From Telluribacter roseus (GTDB taxonomy: Bacteria > Bacteroidota > Bacteroidia > Cytophagales > Spirosomataceae), in NCBI RefSeq assembly GCF_017355915.2, contig NZ_JAFEUV020000002.1, positions 372,001 to 436,000 of the forward strand: DNA of 64,000 bases. The letters run 5' to 3'. Made by a program: the position numbers and the translations under genes. This document shows positions 27,461-36,485 of the stretch, piece by piece. Below the pieces are notes generated by a model, which had not been told where the DNA came from, made no database searches, and was given only the letters and a program-made list of their open reading frames with translations. The stretch's first letter is position 1. Each line of letters starts with the position of its first letter.

Positions 27461-27468
27461 CAAAGGTA
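27461..27468 (-). promoter_or_regulatory. candidate -7 box (TACCTTTG) of the nagB fusion gene
   Basis: Perfect TAnnTTTG match on the minus strand, 58 bases before the ATG at 27402. No clear -33 TTG. Confidence 0.6.
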
Positions 27469-27621
27469 CTACTGAATTTGAGTAATATTTAAAATTTTTT
27501 AAAAATAACTTTTTCTTTAAATAGAAGTCAATTACAACTACAATAAGATCAATTTTCCGGATCAAAATAGGTGACGCAGGAAAGATTTATTCAGGTATTT
27601 CTTTCCTACTAAATTAGACTG

Positions 27622-27629
27622 TATTTTTG
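27622..27629 (+). promoter_or_regulatory. candidate -7 box (TATTTTTG) of glyA
   Basis: Perfect TAnnTTTG match, 39 bases before the glyA ATG at 27669, in an AT-rich divergent spacer shared with the nagB promoter. Confidence 0.62.
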
Positions 27630-27668
27630 TGCCTTTATTGCTTACTATCACATTTTTACAGAAATCTC

Positions 27669-28958
27669 ATGTCTACTCTCACGACCGTCGCCCGCGATAC
27701 GCAGGTATTTGACTTGATCAACCGAGAACTACACCGCCAGGAATCGGGTATAGAACTGATCGCTTCCGAGAACTTTACCTCGAAGCAGGTCATGGAAGCT
27801 GCGGGCAGTGTCCTGACTAACAAATATGCCGAAGGTCTTCCCGGCAAGCGCTACTACGGTGGTTGTGAAGTTGTCGATGAAATTGAGCAACTGGCGATTG
27901 ATCGTATCAAAGAACTCTTCGGTGCTACCTGGGCTAACGTACAGCCTCACTCAGGTGCTCAGGCCAATACAGCGGTGTTCCTGGCGTGCCTCAACCCGGG
28001 TGATAAAATCATGGGCTTCAATCTGGCGCACGGCGGTCACCTGACGCACGGTTCACCCGTTAACATCTCAGGAAAGTACTTCCAGCCTATTTTCTACGGT
28101 GTAGAGCCTGAGACAGGTCTGATCGACTGGGATAAAGTAGAAGAAACCGCTCTGCGCGAGCGTCCGAAGCTTCTGATCTGTGGTGCGTCGGCGTACAGCC
28201 GCGACTGGGACTACGTACGTCTGCGTGCTATCGCTGATCAGATTGGAGCCCTGCTGATGGCTGATATCTCACACCCGGCGGGTCTGATTGCCAAAGGACT
28301 CCTGAACGATCCGCTTGAGCACTGTCATATCGTAACTACTACTACGCACAAGACCCTACGCGGACCTCGCGGTGGTCTGATCATGATGCGTAACGATTTT
28401 GAGAACCCTTACGGAATCACCACTCCCAAAGGGCAGCTACGTACTATGTCGTCACTGCTCGACTCGGGTGTATTCCCCGGTACACAGGGCGGCCCTCTGG
28501 AGCACATTATCGCGGCCAAAGCGGTAGCCTTCGGCGAAGCACTCAGCGACGAGTACTACAACTACGCCGTGCAGGTGAAGAAGAACGCCCAGGCTATGGC
28601 TAAGGCATTTGTAGACAGAGGGTACAAGATCATCTCCGGCGGTACTGACAACCACCTGATGCTGATCGACCTGCGCTCAAAGGATCTGACGGGTAAGCTA
28701 GCCGAGAATACACTGATCAAAGCGGACATCACGATCAACAAGAATATGGTACCTTTCGACGACAAATCGCCTATGGTAACCTCAGGTATGCGCGTAGGTA
28801 CTGCCGCTATGACTTCCCGCGGATTGCTGGAGACGGACATGGAGCGTATCGTGGATCTGATTGACGTGGTACTGATGAACCACGACAACGATACCAGACT
28901 GGCTCAGGTGAAGCAGGAGGTAAATGAGTGGATGAAGCAATTCCCGCTTTACATCTAG
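27669..28958 (+). CDS. glyA: serine hydroxymethyltransferase
   Basis: A 429-residue PLP enzyme that interconverts serine and glycine while charging tetrahydrofolate with a one-carbon unit. The ATG at 27669 gives '[16 protein letters not shown]'; a longer in-frame reading would start within the promoter. Diagnostic blocks are '[11 protein letters not shown]', '[15 protein letters not shown]' and the PLP-lysine site '[16 protein letters not shown]'. The length is complete. It is transcribed alone and followed by a strong terminator. No glycine riboswitch is seen ahead of it. Confidence 0.98.
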   Translation: MSTLTTVARDTQVFDLINRELHRQESGIELIASENFTSKQVMEAAGSVLTNKYAEGLPGKRYYGGCEVVDEIEQLAIDRIKELFGATWANVQPHSGAQANTAVFLACLNPGDKIMGFNLAHGGHLTHGSPVNISGKYFQPIFYGVEPETGLIDWDKVEETALRERPKLLICGASAYSRDWDYVRLRAIADQIGALLMADISHPAGLIAKGLLNDPLEHCHIVTTTTHKTLRGPRGGLIMMRNDFENPYGITTPKGQLRTMSSLLDSGVFPGTQGGPLEHIIAAKAVAFGEALSDEYYNYAVQVKKNAQAMAKAFVDRGYKIISGGTDNHLMLIDLRSKDLTGKLAENTLIKADITINKNMVPFDDKSPMVTSGMRVGTAAMTSRGLLETDMERIVDLIDVVLMNHDNDTRLAQVKQEVNEWMKQFPLYI

Positions 28959-28992
28959 TACCAGTAGATACTATACATTTAAGATAATGTAC

Positions 28993-29025
28993 AAAAGGGC
29001 GAAGCGGTCAGTTTCGCCCTTTTTT
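28993..29025 (+). terminator. rho-independent terminator of glyA
   Basis: AAAAGGGCGAA pairs with TTCGCCCTTTT (28993-29003 and 29013-29023), continuing into a run of six or more T. It lies 35 bases past the glyA stop. Confidence 0.93.
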
Positions 29026-29248
29026 GGTCCTGGCCGCGTATTTGTTTATTTTACAGAAAAATAGCTCCGCAATTCGATCGTTAGAGAAAGATCAATCGTA
29101 GGTAGCATGGTTGATGCAGAGGTGTTACCTAGCTATTTCACCGTGTATTCGTCTACCTATTGGATTTTTTAATTAATTTCGGCGGTTATTACTACCTGTA
29201 TATTAGAAATTTTGGAATTAACCGTTTAGCGGTATTATATATTGAAAT

Positions 29249-30109
29249 ATGGCTCTTGATCAGGAATTTGAAAAAGAATTGGAAGAAGGTGAAGGTACTG
29301 AAATGACCTTCCTGGAGCACCTGGAGGAACTGCGTTGGCACGTGATCCGTGCTGTTGGTTCCATACTTGTCTTCGCGATTATTGCTTATATATTCATTAA
29401 AGAAATATATCGCTATGTCATTCTGGCTCCTGGTAAGGCCGACTTCTGGACGTATCGGATGCTTTGCAAGCTAGGCGATGCCGTAGGGGTTGAGGGGTTA
29501 TGTATCAAGGCGCTTAATTTCAAGATTCAGAGTATTGGCGTAGGCGATCAGTTTACAATGGGTCTTACCTCGGCCATCATCACCGGTTTGATCTTTGCCT
29601 TCCCCTATGCCTTCTGGGAAATATGGCGCTTCATTAAGCCAGGTCTTAAGCCATCCGAAGTCAGGGCATCCCGGGGAGCGGTGTTCTACGTTACCTTCCT
29701 GTTCTTCTCGGGCGTGTTCTTTGGGTATTTTATTGTAACACCGCTTGCCATCAACTTCCTGGCCAACTACCAGCTCGACGAGTCTATCATTAACGAGTTC
29801 AGTATTAGTTCTTACATAGGAACTGTAGCTACGCTGACACTGGCGTGTGGGGTTGCTTTCCAGCTGCCGGTAGTGGTGTTCGTACTGTCAAAAGTAGGTA
29901 TACTTACCCCGAGCTTTATGAGGGAGTACCGTCGTCACTCCTGGATCGTTATCCTGATCGTAGCCGCTATTATTACCCCTTCACCGGATATTTACAGCCA
30001 GATTCTGGTAGCGCTGCCACTGATGTTCCTGTACGAAGTGAGTATAGTAGTATCAGGACGGGTAGAAAGGGCCAAGCTGGAGGAGGAGAAAAATCTGACT
30101 AAGCTATAA
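29249..30109 (+). CDS. tatC: Sec-independent protein translocase TatC
   Basis: A 286-residue polytopic inner-membrane protein, the receptor for twin-arginine signal peptides. The family start 'MTFLEHLEELRWHVIRA' lies about 18 residues in, after an acidic N-terminal extension (EFEKELEEGEGTE). Six hydrophobic segments can be traced, and 'FPYAFWEIWRFIKPGL' is the conserved cytoplasmic/periplasmic loop. Compared with E. coli it carries a longer first periplasmic loop. No tatA/tatB gene is adjacent. The Tat-type signal on the molybdenum hydroxylase subunit in this window suggests one substrate. Confidence 0.96.
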   Translation: MALDQEFEKELEEGEGTEMTFLEHLEELRWHVIRAVGSILVFAIIAYIFIKEIYRYVILAPGKADFWTYRMLCKLGDAVGVEGLCIKALNFKIQSIGVGDQFTMGLTSAIITGLIFAFPYAFWEIWRFIKPGLKPSEVRASRGAVFYVTFLFFSGVFFGYFIVTPLAINFLANYQLDESIINEFSISSYIGTVATLTLACGVAFQLPVVVFVLSKVGILTPSFMREYRRHSWIVILIVAAIITPSPDIYSQILVALPLMFLYEVSIVVSGRVERAKLEEEKNLTKL

Positions 30110-30126
30110 GATCAGGTAGTTGAGAT

Positions 30127-31221
30127 TTAACTACTGAAAGTCCTACAGACCTCGGCCAACCGGTCGAGGTCTTCTTTTTGATGAAAAGCGCTGATCACCA
30201 CCCGCACGACCGGCTCATCGGTGGGACGGGGATAGGGGAAGCAGGCTGATAAGATATCATGATTGAGCAGATGTTCGTACAGCTTCACGTCACGACTGCA
30301 ATAAACCGGATAATCATCATACTGAACAAATAGACCTTCTGAACGGACTCTTCCAGAGAAGTACCGGGCATTTGCCAGCAGTTGCTGGTGAGCTTTGGGA
30401 TACTCGTCGCTGCGCAGCAAGCAGGTAAGAGCGTGCATATAAGCCGGAGCGCTGGGCGAACTTCCCGAAAACCACGGTAGGCTGCGTATCTCCTGAATAA
30501 TAGCTCCTTCTGCCAGAATCACTCCCGCCGGTATCCCCATCGCTTTATTAAGCGAGGCAACTACTACGGTATGTACATTAGGAAGCTGGGGTAGTTGGGT
30601 AAATATACCTCGTCCCTGCTGGCCTAGTACCCCCAGCCCGTGTGAGTCGTCCACCACTAGCCACACCGGCCGATCGGTCGGCAGATGCTGAAAGATGGAG
30701 AAATCATACGTCTCCACCCAGGGGGAGCCGATGGAGTCGGTACAGATAACATGTACCCAGTCGGCGGCACTTCTTTGTATGGCTTGTACAGTACTTTGGG
30801 CCCATTCGGTCCAGGAGGATGACGTAGAGGATTGGTAGCGGGCTCCCCAGAGGGCCGGATGCACACAAGGGGCAAAGTAGTACCTGGCTGAGGAGCCGGA
30901 GGTGGTCCCGCTGTTTTCAAGGTACTTCATCACCAGTTGCCCTGCCCACATACCCGATGATACAGTCAAAGCTGAGGACGCTCCGGTAAACTGGGCCAGT
31001 GCCAACTCGGCTTCTTCGTAGGCCGCCAGGCGAAGGGTGTTGTTGCGAGAGCTACCAAAGTGCGTTCCGTAGAGGTCCATACCCTCCTGCAGGTACTGCT
31101 TCAAAATGGGATTATGTCCCATACCAAGGTAGTCGGTACCACTGAACCACAGGTAGCGTTTGCCGTCCTCTAAGGGTACGGTGCGGCCGGGTAATTCATG
31201 GATAGTAAAGATCTTGTTCAT
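30127..31221 (-). CDS. AONS-like PLP-dependent aminotransferase class I/II fold enzyme
   Basis: A 364-residue alpha-oxoamine synthase-like enzyme (family of BioF and KBL), which condenses an amino acid with an acyl-CoA. Recognisable parts are 'YLWFSGTDYLGMGHNP', 'GTHFGSSRNN', 'LVVDDSHGLGVLG' with the PLP-binding Asp, and 'VVASLNKAMGIPAG' with the likely PLP lysine. The N-terminus is shorter than in true BioF. Its ATG overlaps the stop of the dipeptide epimerase gene by four bases (ATGA), so the two are coupled. No other biotin gene is adjacent, making a biotin role uncertain. Confidence 0.82.
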   Translation of the reverse strand: MNKIFTIHELPGRTVPLEDGKRYLWFSGTDYLGMGHNPILKQYLQEGMDLYGTHFGSSRNNTLRLAAYEEAELALAQFTGASSALTVSSGMWAGQLVMKYLENSGTTSGSSARYYFAPCVHPALWGARYQSSTSSSWTEWAQSTVQAIQRSAADWVHVICTDSIGSPWVETYDFSIFQHLPTDRPVWLVVDDSHGLGVLGQQGRGIFTQLPQLPNVHTVVVASLNKAMGIPAGVILAEGAIIQEIRSLPWFSGSSPSAPAYMHALTCLLRSDEYPKAHQQLLANARYFSGRVRSEGLFVQYDDYPVYCSRDVKLYEHLLNHDILSACFPYPRPTDEPVVRVVISAFHQKEDLDRLAEVCRTFSS

Positions 31222-32240
31222 AGTACCTGGGTGGTTAGTCTGGCTCCGGTCCCATTTTCACTGGCGTAGATGATCCGCCCGTAGTCAAACGTTACGCCCC
31301 GGGCCGGATCATTGGCGATGAGTAAGGTACCGTCCATATCAACGTAGTCGAGCAGGGGGAGCAGGTGCGCGATGGCTGATATCCCTACACTGGATTCGTT
31401 CATACAACCTACCATGGTTTGCATACTCAACTCTCGCGCCTGAGCGATCATGCGGCGGGCAGGGGTAAGGCCACCGCATTTGGTGAGTTTAACGTTTACT
31501 CCGTGAAACAGGCCGTGGCACCGGGCTACGTCACTTTCTACGATACAACTCTCGTCTGCTATAATGGGCAACGCGCTTTCGGCATATACCTGCTTCATCC
31601 CTTCGTGGTCAGCGGCCGGGAGAGGCTGTTCAATGAATTCAACGCCCAGTTCTTTCAGATCGTGCGAGTACCGGATGGTCTGTTCGGCGGTCCAGGCGCA
31701 GTTGACATCAACCCGGAAGGTAGCCGTAGTATGGCGGCGTAGCTCGCGCACGATGCGCAGGTCGTCGTCGGTACCCAGCTTGATCTTATACAGGGGCCAG
31801 GGCATCTCCTGCATTTTGGCTACCATTTTATCTACGGAGTCAATACCAATGGTGTAGTCGGTTATGGGATTATGGTCTGGCTGCAGTCCCCACAACTCGT
31901 ACAGCTTCTTACCTTGCTGCCTGGCAAACAGATCGTGGGCCGCTTCGTCCAGAGCACACTGGGCAAAGGGGTTATCCCGCAGGTGGGGATGTACCGCTGT
32001 CCATAGCTCTTCGGGCGTACCCCAGGCGTAGCTTTCGACCAGAGGGCGTACGCACTCCAGCGCGTCTGTCATGCTCTGGATGGTGATCCCGTAGTACTTG
32101 TTGGAAGTTGCTTCACCCAGTCCGCTTAACTCACCCTCCCGTAGTTCGACGATCAGGGTGGGTTGTACATCCCGGGAGTCGTGGGCAATGGTAAAGGTGT
32201 GCTTGAGGTGTAAGTCAAAAGTATGAAAGAGTAGCTGCAT
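31218..32240 (-). CDS. dipeptide (L-Ala-D/L-Glu) epimerase-like enolase-superfamily enzyme
   Basis: A 340-residue protein from the ATG at 32240; longer in-frame readings lack family support. It is a muconate-lactonising subgroup enolase. The first catalytic lysine lies in 'WPLYKIKLGTDDD' (KxK). Metal ligands appear in 'FRVDVNCAW', 'EFIEQPLP' and 'PIIADESCI'. The second lysine is in 'GVNVKLTKCGG'. These features fit dipeptide epimerases that recycle murein peptides. It is overlapped by the AONS-like gene downstream. A good -7 box lies 54 bases upstream. Confidence 0.88.
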   Translation of the reverse strand: MQLLFHTFDLHLKHTFTIAHDSRDVQPTLIVELREGELSGLGEATSNKYYGITIQSMTDALECVRPLVESYAWGTPEELWTAVHPHLRDNPFAQCALDEAAHDLFARQQGKKLYELWGLQPDHNPITDYTIGIDSVDKMVAKMQEMPWPLYKIKLGTDDDLRIVRELRRHTTATFRVDVNCAWTAEQTIRYSHDLKELGVEFIEQPLPAADHEGMKQVYAESALPIIADESCIVESDVARCHGLFHGVNVKLTKCGGLTPARRMIAQARELSMQTMVGCMNESSVGISAIAHLLPLLDYVDMDGTLLIANDPARGVTFDYGRIIYASENGTGARLTTQVL

Positions 32241-32294
32241 GATCCGTATGGGTAATAGAGTCAGCTCCGCGGAGCGACCCCGGCCAGGGTAAAG

Positions 32295-32302
32295 CAAATA
32301 TA
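32295..32302 (-). promoter_or_regulatory. candidate -7 box (TATATTTG) of the epimerase/AONS-like operon
   Basis: Perfect TAnnTTTG on the minus strand, 54 bases before the ATG at 32240 and just after the nadK stop. Confidence 0.6.
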
Positions 32303-32348
32303 GTCATCCTGCCAACGGATGTTTGCCCTCAGTACAAAAACATACGGA

Positions 32349-33224
32349 TCAATTACGCATATCCAGTCCCCAGGATAGCTTGTTTCGGAGCGTATTAAAA
32401 AAGCTGTCGTCGGTCATCTTTACGAGCCGGGCCACGAAGTCGGCTTTCCGGACCTTGATGCGGGTACCTTCGTTAACGACCTGCGAGCGGGCATCCAGCG
32501 AGATCAGGAAGCTGCCACTCCGGCTTTTGACATCGAAGCTCAGCACAGCCGAATCCTCTACTACCATAGGGCGTACGTTGAGGTTATGCGGACTTACCGG
32601 CGTAACAATGAAACTCTGGGTCTGGGGTACCAGCACGGGGCCTCCGCAACTGAGCGAGTAGCCGGTAGAGCCGGTAGGGGTAGAGATAATAAGGCCATCG
32701 GCCCAGTACGAGTTCAGGAACTCACCGTTCATGTAGGCATGCACGGTGATCATGGAAGAGGTATCAGTTTTGGTAATAGTAAAGTCGTTCAGGCCAAAGT
32801 TGATACTCCCAAACAGATTTTCGTCGGTTTCCACGCACACCAGCGAGCGGTGGTCCAGCCGGAAGAGTCCGGCCTCGATGGTAGCAATGAGGGAGGGGAG
32901 TTCCGGTGGAGAAATAGTCGCCAGAAAACCCAGACGCCCTACATTGATCCCAACAATGGGAATCTGACGGGCACCTACATGAGTAACGGCATCGAGCAGG
33001 GTACCATCCCCGCCCAGGCTGAAAATAAAATCAGCGTCGAAAAGGGCTTCGGGAGACTCGTATACCTGCGATACTTTATGCGCTATACCAATGTTGTCCA
33101 GGATGATCCGGTAATCAGCGGAGAGCTGCACGTCGATTTGCCTTGCCGATAAGTCGTCAAACAGAGACTGAATAAAAGGGCGAGCCGATTCGGTGAAGTT
33201 ACGTCCGTGAATAGCTATTTTCAT
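32349..33224 (-). CDS. nadK: NAD kinase
   Basis: A 291-residue kinase that phosphorylates NAD to NADP. The family motif 'FSLGGDGTLLDAV' is near residue 73. 'LNDFTITKTDTSSM' matches the usual NE/D-box region, slightly altered, and 'GLIISTPTGSTGYSLSCGGP' is the conserved glycine-rich segment (key part TPTGSTGYSLS). Length is normal. It lies between the CBS protein gene and the epimerase operon on the same strand. Confidence 0.96.
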   Translation of the reverse strand: MKIAIHGRNFTESARPFIQSLFDDLSARQIDVQLSADYRIILDNIGIAHKVSQVYESPEALFDADFIFSLGGDGTLLDAVTHVGARQIPIVGINVGRLGFLATISPPELPSLIATIEAGLFRLDHRSLVCVETDENLFGSINFGLNDFTITKTDTSSMITVHAYMNGEFLNSYWADGLIISTPTGSTGYSLSCGGPVLVPQTQSFIVTPVSPHNLNVRPMVVEDSAVLSFDVKSRSGSFLISLDARSQVVNEGTRIKVRKADFVARLVKMTDDSFFNTLRNKLSWGLDMRN

Positions 33225-33315
33225 ACAACGGAAGGAAGATGACTCCTTAAACCAACCGAAAGATAAGGCACAATAAACCTAATTGAAAAACTTTGTGGTA
33301 CTTTCGTTGGAACTA

Positions 33316-33987
33316 CTACGTGGCCAAGTACCGCAGAAGCATATCAAGCCGCTCCTGATCTACATTTTCTATGGGGTCATTGGCGTGCGCTTCACGGATA
33401 TCATAACCAAAGCGCTCAAGCGTCGCTACAATAGGGGTAATATTGGTACGATTGAGCTTAAGGGTCAGGCGCGAATCTTCCGGGGAGTTATAAGTGGTAG
33501 ACGTTGTATAGTAGCTGCTGATAACTTTAGTACCGTTGGATTCGATCAGTCGGCTTATTTCGGACAGGGAGTAATCACGCTCGTTTACTTTCAGAACCAG
33601 TACTGCTCCCTTCTCCTGCACACCCAGCACATCCGCAAAGCGACCCAGTAGCTCACCTACCAGGATGGTGCCGGCCAGCGTATTATCCTCGTGAAGGACA
33701 GGAATCACTTTCAGTCTGAACTGATTGGCCAGGCGGAGTAACTCATATATATGCTGATCTTCGGTAGCGAATACCTCCTGATGCTGCCTGATTACCTCAG
33801 ATATAAGCTGAGAGTCGTCAAGTACATCCTGCAAAATTTCCTCTGATACAATTCCCCGGTACTCATCTGCTTCGGCTACTATAAGCTGCCTTGTCTCATA
33901 CTCCTCCATCCAATCCAGCGCCGTGCTCACTGCGTCAGTGAGTTTAAGCGTGGGTATCATCGGATTGATAAGAGTAGCTGCGAGCAT
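33316..33987 (-). CDS. CBS domain protein
   Basis: A 223-residue protein. The first ~125 residues carry a tandem pair of CBS motifs ('MIPTLKLTDAVSTALDWMEE' start, 'LRLANQFRLKVIPVLHEDNTLAG' second; key part VIPVLHEDN). This fold typically binds adenine nucleotides. The remaining ~90 residues ('GAVLVLKVNERDYSLSEISRLI', in parts) resemble an ACT-like or regulatory domain. It may sense energy state or a nucleotide; its target is unknown. It is upstream of nadK by 91 bp, so co-transcription with an NAD-phosphorylating enzyme is plausible. Confidence 0.8.
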   Translation of the reverse strand: MLAATLINPMIPTLKLTDAVSTALDWMEEYETRQLIVAEADEYRGIVSEEILQDVLDDSQLISEVIRQHQEVFATEDQHIYELLRLANQFRLKVIPVLHEDNTLAGTILVGELLGRFADVLGVQEKGAVLVLKVNERDYSLSEISRLIESNGTKVISSYYTTSTTYNSPEDSRLTLKLNRTNITPIVATLERFGYDIREAHANDPIENVDQERLDMLLRYLAT

Positions 33988-34037
33988 AAGAGTCTATGAG
34001 TGTCTTTTTCGAAAACTAAAAAAAAATGGGTTACTAT

Positions 34038-34045
34038 CAAATTTA
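34038..34045 (-). promoter_or_regulatory. candidate -7 box (TAAATTTG) of the CBS protein gene
   Basis: Perfect TAnnTTTG on the minus strand, 50 bases before the ATG at 33987 and downstream of the alpha/beta hydrolase terminator. Confidence 0.5.
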
Positions 34046-34061
34046 CTTCTAAAAAAGTTTG

Positions 34062-34091
34062 CCACAAAAAAAAGGGCCGCATGCGGCCCTT
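34062..34091 (-). terminator. rho-independent terminator of the alpha/beta hydrolase gene
   Basis: Perfect palindrome AAGGGCCGCA / TGCGGCCCTT (34072-34091) without loop bases; on the minus strand it runs into TTTTTTTTGTGG. It starts 20 bases after the hydrolase stop. Confidence 0.9.
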
Positions 34092-34111
34092 CCTATATGG
34101 TAGCAGCATTA

Positions 34112-34885
34112 TTATGCTACTTCTACTAACGTATGATTCTTCAGAAATTGTTCCAGTATGCGATTAAACTTCTCGGGGTGCTCCATCATGGGGGCGTGGC
34201 AGCACTTGTCTATAAAGTGAAGTTCCGAGTCCTTGATGAGCCGATTGAACTCGTGTCCTACGTAAGGAGGCGTAATGGTATCATTGAGGCCCCATACAAG
34301 TAGCGTAGGTATCCTGATCTTGTCCAGCTCCTTGGCCAGGTTGTGGCGCTGGGCCGACTTGGCAATGCCTACTATACTCATACACTTGGCGATACTGGAC
34401 GTTACCTCAAACACCTCATCAATCAGTTCCCTGGTAGCCACCTGCGGATCATAAAAGGTATACGAGACGCGCTCAGCGATGTAGTCGTAGCTGCCACGCT
34501 TGGGGAAAGATCCCCCCATTGAGTTCTCAAATAGCCCGGAACTGCCCGTCAGTACCAGACGCTGGACATTCTCAGGGTTCTTAAGTGTGTATAGCAGAGC
34601 TACGTGCCCTCCCAGTGAGTTACCCAGCAGAGTCAGATTTTTTAGATTCTTGGCCGCCAGAAAATTCTCCAGAAACTCCAGCAGTGCCTCAAGCCCGGCT
34701 TTGCGGGGAGGAAGCTCATAGATAGGGAGTACCGGTATAATAACGCGGTAGCGACTCGAGAAGTTGTCAATTACGCCGTCCCAGTTACTCAGGGCGCCGA
34801 ACAAACCGTGTAGCAGCAGGAGATTTTCGCCCTGGCCTTCGTCAATATATCTAAAATCACCTTCTACGTGTACTTTGTATTTCAT
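34112..34885 (-). CDS. alpha/beta hydrolase
   Basis: A 257-residue alpha/beta-fold hydrolase without signal peptide. The oxyanion block is 'LLLLHGLFGALSNWDGVI', the nucleophile elbow 'LLGNSLGGHVALL' (GNSLGG, Ser), the acid in 'LVWGLNDTITPP' and the catalytic His in 'IDKCCHAPMMEHP'. The family covers esterases, C-C hydrolases and dehalogenases; the substrate is not predictable. It is monocistronic and preceded by a long AT-rich spacer. Confidence 0.88.
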   Translation of the reverse strand: MKYKVHVEGDFRYIDEGQGENLLLLHGLFGALSNWDGVIDNFSSRYRVIIPVLPIYELPPRKAGLEALLEFLENFLAAKNLKNLTLLGNSLGGHVALLYTLKNPENVQRLVLTGSSGLFENSMGGSFPKRGSYDYIAERVSYTFYDPQVATRELIDEVFEVTSSIAKCMSIVGIAKSAQRHNLAKELDKIRIPTLLVWGLNDTITPPYVGHEFNRLIKDSELHFIDKCCHAPMMEHPEKFNRILEQFLKNHTLVEVA

Positions 34886-35243
34886 TCCTACTGATTGGTA
34901 AAAAGTTTATCGACTTACCGCTTGATAGCTACCAGGCTATTCTGTACGATAGTCTCTCTAAAAATGTTGGCTCTGACTCAGATAACTCCCAACAAGAAGC
35001 TTACACCATAAGTTACTGAAAAGATGTCTTTCTGAACGTAATAAAGACCTGAAGATAGGTTTTTTTACCTATATACCCTATTATACAATTATATATATCC
35101 AGGGGCAGGACTTATGTTCTAAGGCATTCCGGGGGGATACAAAGCTACTTATTTTTTTATGAAAATGACTCTACGTTCCCCAACTCTTCATTAGAATTTT
35201 CTTATAAATATTATATTATAGTAAGCTTATCACCGTCTGTAAC
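34886..35243. other. divergent intergenic region (358 bp)
   Basis: AT-rich spacer between the divergent alpha/beta hydrolase and FAD oxidoreductase genes. TAGCTTTG on the minus strand (35147-35140) fits the -7 box but is far (~255 bases) from the hydrolase start. No matching box was found for the plus-strand gene. Nothing coding, no repeat and no recognised structured RNA was seen. Confidence 0.35.
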
Positions 35244-36485
35244 ATGGAAACGTCCTATCCTGTAGTCATAATAGGGGCCGGTATGGCCGGCCTGACCTGT
35301 GCCCACTATCTCAACCAGGCGGGAATAGCCTGCCTGGTACTGGAGGCAGCGGATGCCGTAGGCGGCCGGATAAGGACCGATCTGGTGGATGGATTTCGTC
35401 TGGATCGGGGCTTTCAGATACTGATCACTGCCTACCCCGAGACCCGGCGGCTGCTCGATTATCCTGCTCTGCAGCTGGGGAAGTTTCGTTCGGGAGCGGC
35501 TATCCGTTATGACAATGACTTCATGGAAGTAGCCGACCCGCGGCGGGATCCGGAATTTATCTGGGAGAGTATCAAAGCCCCGATAGGATCACTGGCCGAT
35601 AAGCTACGGCTTGTCAAATTAGTAAAGGATATAGTAGGTACGGACACTACTACGCAGGATTTCTTTCGGGAGGAGGGACCGAGTACGCTGGACTATCTGA
35701 AAGAACAGGGATTGAGCGACCAGATGATTGATACGTTTTTCCGGCCTTTTTTTGGTGGAATCTTCCTGGAAGACGGGCTCGTTACATCCAGTAATTTTTT
35801 CAGGTTTGTATTCCGGCAGTTCTACGACGGCGAGGCGGCGCTACCGGCGACGGGTATGCAGGCGATCCCGGAGCAGGTAGCGGCCCGATTACCCACCGGC
35901 TCCGTACGGTTGAACACGCGCGTCAGAGGAATCGATGGGCAGATGGTTTACCTTGATAATGGTGATGCTATCCGGGCTGAGCAGGTAGTATTGGCTACCG
36001 ATGCCCGCTCGGCTGACCATCTGCTCGGGCAGCCTACAGACCGTCAGTTCAACACGACTACCTGTACGTACTTTGCCGCTGACCGCTCCCCCCATTCCCA
36101 GCGGCTGCTGCTCCTTAATCCGGCCGTTGACTCAGCGGTCCATCATGTGGCGGTATTAAGTGATGTAGTACCTTCCTACGCACCAGCGGGGAAGGCACTT
36201 ATATCGGTAAGTACTCAGGTACCCGGACGACCCGATCAGGAAGTATCCGAAGCGGCCATACGGCAGGTACTACGGGGGTGGTTTGGGGATGAGGTACTTC
36301 AGTGGCAGTACTTAAAAACGTACTATGTGAAAGATGCGCTGGTCCGCTACGGAGCCGGAAGCCAGCCCGTAGAGCTACGTGTGAGAGAAGGACTATACCG
36401 TTGTGGAGACTATACGGCTTATCCTTCTCTGAATGCCGCCATGCTGACGGGGCGGCAGGTAGCCGAGATGATCGTTACGGGATAG
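35244..36485 (+). CDS. FAD-dependent amine oxidase-like oxidoreductase
   Basis: A 413-residue flavoprotein of the amine oxidase / phytoene desaturase superfamily. The N-terminal FAD-binding motif is 'VIIGAGMAGLTCAHYL', with the acidic end of strand two in 'LVLEAADAVGGRIRTD' (GGRIRT). The C-terminal FAD block is 'YRCGDYTAYPSLNAAMLTGR' (key part GDYTAYPSLNAAM). Relatives include uncharacterised Bacteroidota and plant-plastid oxidoreductases. Substrate unknown. Its 3' end overlaps the convergent LytTR gene by 11 bases. Confidence 0.86.
   Translation: METSYPVVIIGAGMAGLTCAHYLNQAGIACLVLEAADAVGGRIRTDLVDGFRLDRGFQILITAYPETRRLLDYPALQLGKFRSGAAIRYDNDFMEVADPRRDPEFIWESIKAPIGSLADKLRLVKLVKDIVGTDTTTQDFFREEGPSTLDYLKEQGLSDQMIDTFFRPFFGGIFLEDGLVTSSNFFRFVFRQFYDGEAALPATGMQAIPEQVAARLPTGSVRLNTRVRGIDGQMVYLDNGDAIRAEQVVLATDARSADHLLGQPTDRQFNTTTCTYFAADRSPHSQRLLLLNPAVDSAVHHVAVLSDVVPSYAPAGKALISVSTQVPGRPDQEVSEAAIRQVLRGWFGDEVLQWQYLKTYYVKDALVRYGAGSQPVELRVREGLYRCGDYTAYPSLNAAMLTGRQVAEMIVTG

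Noticed and set aside
28959-29248. Structured RNA or small gene between glyA and tatC
   Set aside because: Apart from the glyA terminator, only AT-rich sequence was seen; no glycine riboswitch, tRNA or conserved small ORF.
30110-30134. Hairpin AGTAGTT/AACTAC between tatC and the AONS-like gene
   Set aside because: Imperfect (bulged) and short, with no U-tract; not called as a terminator.
35047-35067. Terminator-like ACCT...AGGT plus T-run in the spacer before the FAD oxidoreductase
   Set aside because: Only four base pairs in the stem and no transcript that would need to end there.
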